From Paraburkholderia phytofirmans OLGA172 (GTDB lineage: Bacteria > Pseudomonadota > Gammaproteobacteria > Burkholderiales > Burkholderiaceae), in assembly GCF_001634365.1 (NCBI RefSeq), contig NZ_CP014579.1, forward strand, positions 1,116,001-1,180,000: a stretch of DNA of 64,000 nt, given 5' to 3'. Positions 54,142 to 61,817 of this stretch are shown here, piece by piece (position 1 is the first letter of the stretch; the number at the start of each line of letters is the position of its first letter). The notes beneath the pieces were generated by a model. That model was not told the DNA's origin, did no database searches, and saw only the letters and a list, made by a program, of their open reading frames with translations. The position numbers and the translations under genes are program-made.

Positions 54142-54296
54142 ACTGTCGCTCTCCTTGCTTTTCAGTAGATTGATAGTGTGGCGGCCTACGGAGTCAAATC
54201 GTGTCTGATAGATCCACAATGTCTTGGCATGCCTACAAAAGCCGTCGATCGTCGTTGCGTTTTGAACCAGATCGATCGCTTTAGAGGGAAGCGCTG

Positions 54297-55232
54297 TCAC
54301 GAGGCGCCCGATGGACGTTTGCTTGCACGGTATCCGGTGGGTGTGACCGCAAGGTGCTTGCGAAAAAGCTTCGCGAGTTGCCCACCGCTGCCCACGCCGC
54401 AACGACGGGCAATCTTGTCGACCGGCAGAGTCGTCTCGACAAGGAGTCGGCAACTCATATCAAGCCGGACATACGCCAGATAATCCGACGGCGTTACGCC
54501 CATTTCCATCTTGAAGCGTCGCAAAAAATTGCGCTCGCTCATGGCGGCGAGTTGCGCTGCTTCGTCAATGACAACCGGCTGACCGCAGTTTGCCTCGAGC
54601 CAGCGCGCCGAGTTCCGGATTTTTTCGCTGACGGCTCGCGAGCCGGTTCTACACAAGGCCGCTGTGAATGGCGTCGATGCGGGCGGCGCGATGCACTCGG
54701 CCGTTTTACGCGCGATCTCCGCGCCGAGATCATCCCGGATGAGACTCAACGCGGTCTGCAGTGGGCTCGATACATCAAGTGATGCTTTCAGATCGAGGCT
54801 TCCACGACGGCTGCCGTATGGCATGGACTCGTTGTCGCGTCCGCTATCGGGCGGATGTGCAAATCCGGCCGCTTCGAGCAGGAACCGACCCTCCGCGATA
54901 GGGAGCACCAATTCACTGCGGTAATACGTGCGGCGCAGCCACGTCAGCAACCGCTCATCGCGGGTCGCGTTATGTACCCCTTCTCCGCCTGCAATGAAGA
55001 GCGCATCGAAGTTGTCTGCCTGGCGGTGCGCCTCCACACTGTCAGTCCAGACAAACACGAGCGACGAACTAGCGATGCGGCCGCCAGCGGTTGATAACAG
55101 CCGTACGTCATAGCGCGTGGCGCCGTGCGGCGCGTTGCCAGCAACGGTATTCGCCGACTGAAATGCTTCGACGACAGACGCCGCCTCGGGGAGCGCAAAG
55201 CCGTTGAACAAGACAATGCCAATGTGTTTCAC
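54297..55232 (-). CDS. GlxA-type transcriptional regulator, copy 3
   Basis: 311 residues, starting directly at HIGIVLFNGFALPEAASVV without the 15-30 residue lead of copies 1 and 2. The sensor domain has PIAEGRFLLEAAGFA at the nucleophile position (no Cys). The AraC-type domain has AAMSERNFLRRFKMEMGVTP and LPVDKIARRCG, ending VTPTGYRASKR. It is very like copy 2 in the DNA-binding half, so they may share sites, yet I see no CCGCCAACATGT site in its upstream 270 bases. Confidence 0.87.
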   Translation of the reverse strand: MKHIGIVLFNGFALPEAASVVEAFQSANTVAGNAPHGATRYDVRLLSTAGGRIASSSLVFVWTDSVEAHRQADNFDALFIAGGEGVHNATRDERLLTWLRRTYYRSELVLPIAEGRFLLEAAGFAHPPDSGRDNESMPYGSRRGSLDLKASLDVSSPLQTALSLIRDDLGAEIARKTAECIAPPASTPFTAALCRTGSRAVSEKIRNSARWLEANCGQPVVIDEAAQLAAMSERNFLRRFKMEMGVTPSDYLAYVRLDMSCRLLVETTLPVDKIARRCGVGSGGQLAKLFRKHLAVTPTGYRASKRPSGAS

Positions 55233-55502
55233 TGTATTTGTATCGAGCAGTTTCGTGTCCTCTCAAAGCAGAGTTATCTTGAACGCCGGCGTGGTTCGAC
55301 GTCGGCACGGCTAGAAGATAGCGACGCTTTCGGACAACTGCTGTCCCATGCGTTTTTTGGCGAGAGGCCGCCGTATCGAGACCTTGATTGTCCCAATGAC
55401 GCGCTAGCATGACGGCCTATGGTATGGGCGTTGGTATGGGCGTCGCGTTGATCGGAGCCCGGACGCGAATACCGGCTGGGACGGTATTCAACATCCAATG
55501 AC

Positions 55503-56336
55503 GTGCAGGAAACCTCATTGCAGAAAGCGCGTATGCAGCAAGCGGTCGCGTGGCTACGCGAAGCAGATGGTCTGCTCGTCACGGCGGGGGCGGGGATGGG
55601 CGTCGACTCGGGCTTGCCGGATTTTCGCGGCAACGCGGGGTTGTGGCGTGCTTACCCGGCCCTTGCCGAGGCGAAGCGGGATTTTCAGTCCATTGCGAAC
55701 CCACGCGCCTTCGAAGACGAGCAGGAGCTCGCATGGGGCTTCTACGGACACCGCCTCCAACTTTATCGCGAGACCGAACCGCACCCAGGCTTTGCGATTC
55801 TCAAACGTTGGGGCGAACGCGCGGAGCGCGGTGCGTTCGTCTTCACGACCAACGTGGATGGACACTTCCAACAGGCGGGTTTCGCAGAGGACCGGATCGA
55901 GGAGCATCACGGCTCGATTCATTATTTGCAGTGCACCGAACCTTGTTCGTCGCGTATTGATTCGGCGACGGACTTCGTGCCGCAGGTAGACGAACGCGCA
56001 TGCCGCCACGCCGGTCCGTTGCCGCGGTGCAAGCACTGCGGCGCGGTGGCGAGGCCGAATATCCTGATGTTCTGGGACTCGGCGTGGCTGTCGTCCCGTG
56101 CTGACGCGCAGGCGGCGCGCCGTGCCCGGTGGCTTGCGTCAGTCAAGCGCCTCGTTGTTCTGGAGGTGGGCGCGGGCACGGCACTGCCTACGGTTCGGCG
56201 CTTCAGCGAGCGGCACGGCCCTCGCGTCATTCGCATCAATGCCCGCAAGCCTCTGATTGATCCTGCAATCGGGATCGGTTTGGAAGGGCGCGCGCTAGAC
56301 GTATTGACGTTGATAGACGCGGCACTGTGCGCATAG
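55503..56336 (+). CDS. Sirtuin-family NAD-dependent protein
   Basis: 277 residues from a GTG; an ATG at 55533 is the alternative. The NAD site is TAGAGMGVDSGLPDFRG (residues 27-43), then TTNVDGHF (115-122), where classical sirtuins have TQNID. The catalytic His is H136 in EHHGS, and zinc-type cysteines are at 144, 148, 176 and 179. It could be a deacetylase or an NAD-consuming defence effector. It stands alone 180 bases before the next gene, at the left edge of a defence-like gene group. Confidence 0.87.
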   Translation: MQETSLQKARMQQAVAWLREADGLLVTAGAGMGVDSGLPDFRGNAGLWRAYPALAEAKRDFQSIANPRAFEDEQELAWGFYGHRLQLYRETEPHPGFAILKRWGERAERGAFVFTTNVDGHFQQAGFAEDRIEEHHGSIHYLQCTEPCSSRIDSATDFVPQVDERACRHAGPLPRCKHCGAVARPNILMFWDSAWLSSRADAQAARRARWLASVKRLVVLEVGAGTALPTVRRFSERHGPRVIRINARKPLIDPAIGIGLEGRALDVLTLIDAALCA

Positions 56337-56448
56337 CGAAAAGGATCAGCCGCTAGTTGATCGCACAACGCTTCGGGACATGCTGTGTTTCGAGGCTCTG
56401 CCTAAAGAAATCACCTCTGACGCCGATATAAGGCTGTCGCGGCGAAAT

Positions 56449-56475
56449 GCAAGGACCGCAAGGACCGCAAGAGCC
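56449..56475. repeat. Tandem 9-bp repeat, three copies
   Basis: GCAAGGACC, GCAAGGACC and GCAAGAGCC lie in a row in the gap upstream of the 56517 gene, 42 bases before its start. They may be iterons for a regulator such as the WYL protein, but this is a guess. Confidence 0.5.
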
Positions 56476-56516
56476 GCTCGCCAGGCGACTTATTTGATCA
56501 GAGAGGCGCCAACCAG

Positions 56517-57446
56517 ATGAACCGTCAACAATTCCTAGACGACCCCGAGGTCGCAGAATTCGTCACGTGGCTCGCCGGCTTTGCAGGCCGCTTGCCGGTC
56601 GCGTTGGACATCGGCAGGTCGGGGCGCATGCCCCAGGGCGTTGTCAAGACCGTGCACGGCTTTGACGGCGTAATCGACACCTATGTCTGGCGCGCAGACT
56701 GGACCGATGATAGGGGATCGCCAGTGAAATCGCTGTGCTGGAATAGCACGGCGCGCAGCCTCAAACGTCTCGGAGAGACATTGAGGGCGGCGCTGGCAAG
56801 CGAGTCGGACGAGGCTGCGATGCGAGCGTGCCGCGCGATCTTTGAGTGGGGCGGCGAGCGCAATATTGGCGTCGGTGCGCGGCCATTCCTTGAGGCAAAA
56901 CGCGCGAGCGGACAACTCGTCACCTATCTCAAGGCAGCGCGTGAGGCGTTTCGCCTGAGCAGCGGGCGTCTCGACCAACTCGGTGCGATCGAAAACGTCA
57001 ACTCGATGCTGACCAAGGTGTATGCATTGGCATCGGATGATGGGCTGCCGATTTACGACTCGCGCGTGGCTGCCGCAATGGCCTCCCTCGTCGAACTATT
57101 CCGCATCAAAACTCGGCGTGCATGGCGGCAGGTTCCGGCTCGGCTTCTATTCCCGACAATGGACGCTTCAGCGCGCCGTAAATTGATCGGCCTGCATACC
57201 GGGGCGCTGATTTCCAAAGGCGCCTTGATGCACTACACCCAGCCCGACATGTCGACCCGTTGGGCATCGGCCAAGCTGCGGCTTGGCTGGATCGCGGAAG
57301 ACATACTCAGACAGGCTCCGCAATTGTTGAGTGCACAACCACACTCGCGCCTCCATGCATTTGAAGCGTCGCTATTCATGATCGGCTATGACGTGCGATG
57401 CCTCGCCGGCAATCTGAACGGCACGCAAGCCATTGACGCCAAATAA
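56517..57446 (+). CDS. Protein of unknown function in defence-like island
   Basis: 309 residues, ATG with GAGAGG eight bases upstream. It is soluble and rich in Arg and Ala. Visible segments are DGVIDTYVWRADWTDDRGSP, FEWGGERNIGVGARPFLEA, LYALASDDGLPIYDSRVAAA-like text near residue 170 (VYALASDDGLPIYDSRV), and STRWASAKLRLGWIAEDILR near 245. I do not recognise a domain. It precedes a WYL regulator and a NERD-helicase on the same strand with gaps of 95 and 51 bases, so they probably form one unit. Confidence 0.75.
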   Translation: MNRQQFLDDPEVAEFVTWLAGFAGRLPVALDIGRSGRMPQGVVKTVHGFDGVIDTYVWRADWTDDRGSPVKSLCWNSTARSLKRLGETLRAALASESDEAAMRACRAIFEWGGERNIGVGARPFLEAKRASGQLVTYLKAAREAFRLSSGRLDQLGAIENVNSMLTKVYALASDDGLPIYDSRVAAAMASLVELFRIKTRRAWRQVPARLLFPTMDASARRKLIGLHTGALISKGALMHYTQPDMSTRWASAKLRLGWIAEDILRQAPQLLSAQPHSRLHAFEASLFMIGYDVRCLAGNLNGTQAIDAK

Positions 57447-57541
57447 GAAATCCAATCTTTGGTGCATCCGCTTAAGATTTGCCGCGCGTCGCCGTTAACC
57501 ACGATGTAATGCAGCCTACAACTCAGCGAGCGTTCTCCCGC

Positions 57542-58561
57542 ATGGATATTCTTGATAGCAAGATCATTAGCGTATTGCCTAATGCCGGGGCGAGCAATCA
57601 GTATCTCAGCACGCCGGCGGTCCACAAAAAGCTGGAGATCATTGAGTCTGATGCGCCGGTTATCAAAACGGTGCAACGGCGTCTGGAGAAGCTACAGCTC
57701 GAGGGAATCGTCGACATGGAGAAACGCGGCGCGGCTTGGTACTGGCGCAAAGGTTCCGGCGCGGGCGGCATGGCGGGGAAATCCGGCGCGATCATGACGC
57801 GAGAGGAAGCGCTGGCCCTGCATATGCTACGCGGCTTCACGTCGCGGCAGATCCCGACCCTCGTCGCGGAAGCGCTTGTCGACCTGTTCGAGGTCGCGGA
57901 CAAGCGTCTCGAAGCGGCGGTGACGGAGGACGAGCGCCGTTACAGGCGATGGGCGGACAAGGTTGCCGTGGAAAACAGCGGGTTCGCGCTGCGTTACCCA
58001 GCGATCGATGCCGAGATCTTCGCCATCGTTTCCCAAGCGCTCTTTCACGAACGCAAGCTGGAAATCGTTTACCGCCCGCGCTCCAATGTGACGAATGACA
58101 AGTGCAAGGTCATCTTGCCGCTCGGCCTCGTCGAGGTGGGCGGCCTTGTCTACCTGATCGGCGGCACTGAAGGCCGTCCGAATCCGACGATGTACCGACT
58201 GGACCGTCTGGACAGCGCGAAGATGATGCTGGAGTCATTTTCGTATCCGCGCGCCTTCAAGCTGGACGACTATGTGAAGCAGCAGCGGCAGTTCGACTTC
58301 ATGGTTGAAGGCGAAGTCACCCTCACGTTGCGGTTCCTGAATGACGCCGGCAATCACCTTCTGGAGACCCCGTTCGCTGCGGATCAGGAGGCCCAGCAGA
58401 CCGGCGATGGACTCGAAGTGCAAGGCACCGCAGTGCTGAGCCAGCGCCTACGCTGGTGGTTGCGTTCGTTTGGGCCGTACGTTGAAGTGATCGGGCCGCA
58501 GAGCCTGCGTGCGGAGTTCGCGCAGGAAGCACGCGCGCTGGCTGAGCTCTACCCGCAGTAA
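57542..58561 (+). CDS. WYL-domain transcriptional regulator
   Basis: 339 residues from the ATG at 57542; in-frame starts at 57479 and 57509 are possible. The N-terminus is a winged helix-turn-helix (STPAVHKKLEI, IKTVQRRLEKLQLEGIVD). The centre and end hold a WYL domain in which the namesake stretch reads LVEVGGLVYLIGG, then MYRLDRLDSAKM. A WCX-like C-terminal part follows. WYL proteins of this layout (BrxR, CapW) often repress phage-defence operons and respond to nucleotide ligands. Here it would control its neighbours on either side. Confidence 0.87.
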   Translation: MDILDSKIISVLPNAGASNQYLSTPAVHKKLEIIESDAPVIKTVQRRLEKLQLEGIVDMEKRGAAWYWRKGSGAGGMAGKSGAIMTREEALALHMLRGFTSRQIPTLVAEALVDLFEVADKRLEAAVTEDERRYRRWADKVAVENSGFALRYPAIDAEIFAIVSQALFHERKLEIVYRPRSNVTNDKCKVILPLGLVEVGGLVYLIGGTEGRPNPTMYRLDRLDSAKMMLESFSYPRAFKLDDYVKQQRQFDFMVEGEVTLTLRFLNDAGNHLLETPFAADQEAQQTGDGLEVQGTAVLSQRLRWWLRSFGPYVEVIGPQSLRAEFAQEARALAELYPQ

Positions 58562-58612
58562 GTCAATCCCGACGCGACGGTCGATCCGATTTTAAATTCG
58601 AGTGCCAGAGAA

Positions 58613-60244
58613 ATGGCGAAGATCTTCCCGGCCGGCTGGAATCACATGGCCGTGACTGGCGCAGCCCTGCGAGAAATCGAGACGCTCGAGATGTTGCGGG
58701 CAGACTTGCCGGATCGTTACTCGGTGTATCACGGTGTACATTGGACGCGCCTGCGTAGCGGTTTCTCAATCTTCGGAGAGGTCGATTTCATTGTGGTGAG
58801 CCCCTCGGGCTGCTTGATGGTGATCGAGCAGAAATCCGGTTTTTTCGAAGAAACGCCGAACGGCCTCTTCAAGATCTACTCGAATCAGCGCAAGTCTGTG
58901 GGCGTTCAGATTGCGCGCACGGTTTCGAACCTGTACAGCCGCATGTCGACGGCGTTCGGGACAGGTAACTTCAAGATCGAAGAACTGCTGTATTGCCCGG
59001 ACTACACAGTCAGGGACCCGTCGATTGCCGGCGTCAATCCGTCGCGCATCGTCGATGCGACACGGCGCTCGAACCTCGCCGCGATGATCGAACGTGTCCT
59101 GCCCGAGGACGAGATGCCGCTGCCGTGTGCAGGGAAGCTCCACGCATTTCTTGCCGACGAACTGTCTCTCCTGCCTGACGTGGCGGCGATGATTGACGAG
59201 TCGTCCAAGCTGACCACCCGCATTTCCGACGGACCCGCAACGTGGGCGCGGAATATCGAATTTGATCCGTTTCGCCTCCGTGTTACGGGTACAGCGGGGT
59301 CGGGCAAGACACAGCTGGCGGTTGGCGTGATGCAAGACGCCATGGCGGCGGCCAAGCGAACCCTGTATGTCTGCTACAACAGGCCCCTTGCGGAACATCT
59401 CAGGACGGTTGTGCCGTCGGGCGTTACGGTGATGAGCTACCACCAGCTATGCGTGTCCTTGCTGAAGCCACAGGGGATCAGTTTCGATTTCACCCAGCCC
59501 GACGCGTTTTCGAGGCTCGAAGCAGCGTTTGCGCATTGTGAGCTGCCGGGGCACGTCCAATACGACGTGTTAGTAGTCGATGAAGGGCAGGACTTCCAGC
59601 AGACGTGGGTAGAGGCACGCCAGCGGCAGCTCGGGTCCGGTGCGCGATGGTGGCGGCTTGAGGACCCGATGCAGAACCTGTACTCGCGCGCGCCGCTGAC
59701 ATTGACGGGCTGGGTTGAGGTGCGAATGTCGCTCAACTACCGGACACCGCGGGACATCTTGCGGACGCTGGAGCGGATCTCGGGCGGAAAGCTGAAGTCT
59801 GACGCGGCGAGTCCGTTCGACGATTCTGAAATCGGCGCATTCTCGTACGCGAATGCTACTGCGGCGCATGCCACTCAGGAGGCGGTGAGCGCTGCACGCG
59901 CGGCCGGCTTCCGGCTTAACGATATCGTCGTGCTCAGCTTCAAGGGCCGTGAGAAGTCTGCGTTGGCGTCGCTTGACAGGCTAGGTGAATATCGGCTGAG
60001 TAGCTTTACCGGCACGTATGACAGAGACGGGCAGCCTATCTATCGCGACGGCGACTTGCTGTTCGAGTCGGTTTACCGATTCAAAGAGCAGTGCGCACCT
60101 TGCATCATCCTCGCGGAGATAGATTTCGACACGCTGGATGAGGCAGTGTTGCGGCGTCTTTTCGTCGGTGCCACACGCGCCACGATGAAACTCGTGCTGG
60201 TGATGTCCGAACGTGCGGCCCGTGAGGTGACTGCCCGGATATGA
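58613..60244 (+). CDS. NERD nuclease-domain / superfamily 1 helicase fusion
   Basis: 543 residues. Residues about 20-130 are a NERD domain with GEVDFIVV and IEQKSG (E56, D58, E72 and K74 form the PD-(D/E)xK nuclease set). Residues about 220-540 are a UvrD-like ATPase: Walker A GTAGSGKTQ (226-234), Walker B VVDEGQDF (321-328), SLNYRTP (motif IV-like), and VGATRATMKLVL near the end (motif VI). Domain 1B insertions are short. It should bind and unwind or cut DNA. NERD-helicases are common in defence islands. It is complete. Confidence 0.9.
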   Translation: MAKIFPAGWNHMAVTGAALREIETLEMLRADLPDRYSVYHGVHWTRLRSGFSIFGEVDFIVVSPSGCLMVIEQKSGFFEETPNGLFKIYSNQRKSVGVQIARTVSNLYSRMSTAFGTGNFKIEELLYCPDYTVRDPSIAGVNPSRIVDATRRSNLAAMIERVLPEDEMPLPCAGKLHAFLADELSLLPDVAAMIDESSKLTTRISDGPATWARNIEFDPFRLRVTGTAGSGKTQLAVGVMQDAMAAAKRTLYVCYNRPLAEHLRTVVPSGVTVMSYHQLCVSLLKPQGISFDFTQPDAFSRLEAAFAHCELPGHVQYDVLVVDEGQDFQQTWVEARQRQLGSGARWWRLEDPMQNLYSRAPLTLTGWVEVRMSLNYRTPRDILRTLERISGGKLKSDAASPFDDSEIGAFSYANATAAHATQEAVSAARAAGFRLNDIVVLSFKGREKSALASLDRLGEYRLSSFTGTYDRDGQPIYRDGDLLFESVYRFKEQCAPCIILAEIDFDTLDEAVLRRLFVGATRATMKLVLVMSERAAREVTARI

Positions 60245-60371
60245 GTTTGGCGTTTGGGACTCGAAATGTCCCGTCCAGCCATTATTCTCCGTTACAGACT
60301 AAAGAATTTTTAAAAGCGGTCGATATTGCGGCGTGAGTGGCATTTTTAATCTCCTATAAAGGCGGCACAAA

Positions 60372-60650
60372 ATGGCAAATTACCTTGAACTCAAAGCGCA
60401 AGCCGAAGCTCTCGCTGCACAAGCTGAAGAAGCCCGACTCGAAGAACTGCAGGTTGTGCTCGATGAGGTTCGTGCGCGTGTGACGGAGTATGGACTTACC
60501 GTCGAGCAGGTGTTTGGCGCTGGGGCGTCTTCCAACGTGGTAGAAGAAGCTGCTGTCGCTGAACACCATTCACCAGATCCGGCACCGGCAGTCAAGACGT
60601 CGCTGAATCCCGCAGCGGCCTGGCCCTTTCCCAGCGGGAGCCGCCCCTAG
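60372..60650 (+). CDS. H-NS-family N-terminal domain protein, DNA-binding tail not recognisable
   Basis: 92 residues. The first 55 are the H-NS oligomerisation helix (LKAQAEALAAQAEEARLEEL, VRARVTEYGLTVEQVFG), as in Burkholderia H-NS-like proteins. The family's C-terminal DNA-binding motif (TWTGRGRxPxW) is not found; the tail is PAPAVKTSLNPAAAW and ends early. Neither other frame restores a clear motif, so this may be decay after indels, or a genuine short form that blocks other H-NS proteins. AGGCGGC lies upstream of the ATG. Confidence 0.78.
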   Translation: MANYLELKAQAEALAAQAEEARLEELQVVLDEVRARVTEYGLTVEQVFGAGASSNVVEEAAVAEHHSPDPAPAVKTSLNPAAAWPFPSGSRP

Positions 60651-60810
60651 TCTCACCCAGTATGCATCCGAAATTGATGCCGGCCAGACCGGTATGTCTA
60701 CTCGCACTGTCTCGTGGCAACCATTAACGATGGGAGACGAAGGGGATCGCGAAGGCATCCGCGCGTTAGCGCATTGCCGGGACGGAGCTAGTGATGTCGA
60801 TGGTGAAAAT

Positions 60811-61815
60811 ATGAAAAAATCCGCGCAGGAGAGAGCGCGTACGCCGGGGAAAAGAAGGACCACGTCCTCTACGAAGAATCTGTTCGAGGTATTGGTCGCT
60901 GCGCCCATGAGTGCTGGCAAGTCCTCGTTCATCAACGCCTTGATTGGCGATGAACTCCTGCACGTCGCCAATGAGGCTACGACCGCCTGTCTGACACGGG
61001 TCGAGCACAGAAAAGGGGTTCAGTCTTTCAGAGGGGTCTGCTATCTCGACTCGGGTGCGGTATTGGCCACGCAACGCGATGCTTCGGCCGAACTGCTTCG
61101 CGACTGGAATTCGGATGGCCGTGTCAAGCGCATTGAACTCAAGGGCAGCTTTAACGTTGCCCCGCGCCCCGCCTCAGGGCTCGTCGTTTATGACACGCCG
61201 GGGCCGAATAACAGTCAGGACGAACGGCATGGCCAATTAATGCGCGAGGCCGTGCAGCAGATTCCGTTCAAGGCGTTGTGTTACGTGCTGAACGCGGGTC
61301 AATTAGGCACGGTCGATGATCGTGCGTGTCTCGACCTGTTGCTTAACGGATTGGCAGACGATCCCACGCACGAGATCTACTTTGTTCTGAATAAAATCGA
61401 CTTGCTTGATCCGGAAAACGGCGAGCATGTCGGGGATCACGTCGAGCGTGCGCACAAGTATCTGAGCGACGCCGGTTTCCACAATCCCATTGTCATTCCC
61501 ACCATTGCTGACGCGGCACTCTACGCCAGGAAAGCGTTGAATCGATCGAGCATGACGCGTCTTCAGCGTTCGAAGCTGAATCGAACGCTGGATGAATTCA
61601 GCGACAGGAAACGCTCGCTGATCCACGTCTCAACCGCGCCCGACGCCGTGAAAAGGCGGCTGTTCAAAGAACTGGACAGCCTGGAGCAGCGCAGTGGCGC
61701 GCTTGCTTCCGACGAGAAACTCGCAGAAGAAAACGAACTGAAGCAACTGATCATCTACAGCGGACTCAGGACTGTAGAGATGCTCATTCAACGTCAACGC
61801 CGTTTGGCCGAATAA
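60811..61815 (+). CDS. Dynamin-like GTPase, short partner
   Basis: 334 residues from the ATG at 60811; an ATG at 60730 would add 27 polar residues. The GTPase domain has G1 APMSAGKSS (31-39), a G2 Thr in NEATTACLTR, G3 DTPGPNNSQ (about 128) and G4 NKIDLLD (194-200). A short helical end with heptads (LEQRSGALASDEKLAEENEL) replaces the long stalk of full dynamins. It sits two bases before a longer dynamin-like gene, so the two products very likely work as a pair. No membrane segment is seen. Confidence 0.85.
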   Translation: MKKSAQERARTPGKRRTTSSTKNLFEVLVAAPMSAGKSSFINALIGDELLHVANEATTACLTRVEHRKGVQSFRGVCYLDSGAVLATQRDASAELLRDWNSDGRVKRIELKGSFNVAPRPASGLVVYDTPGPNNSQDERHGQLMREAVQQIPFKALCYVLNAGQLGTVDDRACLDLLLNGLADDPTHEIYFVLNKIDLLDPENGEHVGDHVERAHKYLSDAGFHNPIVIPTIADAALYARKALNRSSMTRLQRSKLNRTLDEFSDRKRSLIHVSTAPDAVKRRLFKELDSLEQRSGALASDEKLAEENELKQLIIYSGLRTVEMLIQRQRRLAE

Positions 61816-61817
61816 AA

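Noticed and set aside
56449..56475. Start of a CRISPR array
   Set aside because: The repeats are 9 bases and directly adjacent, without spacers; no cas genes in the window.
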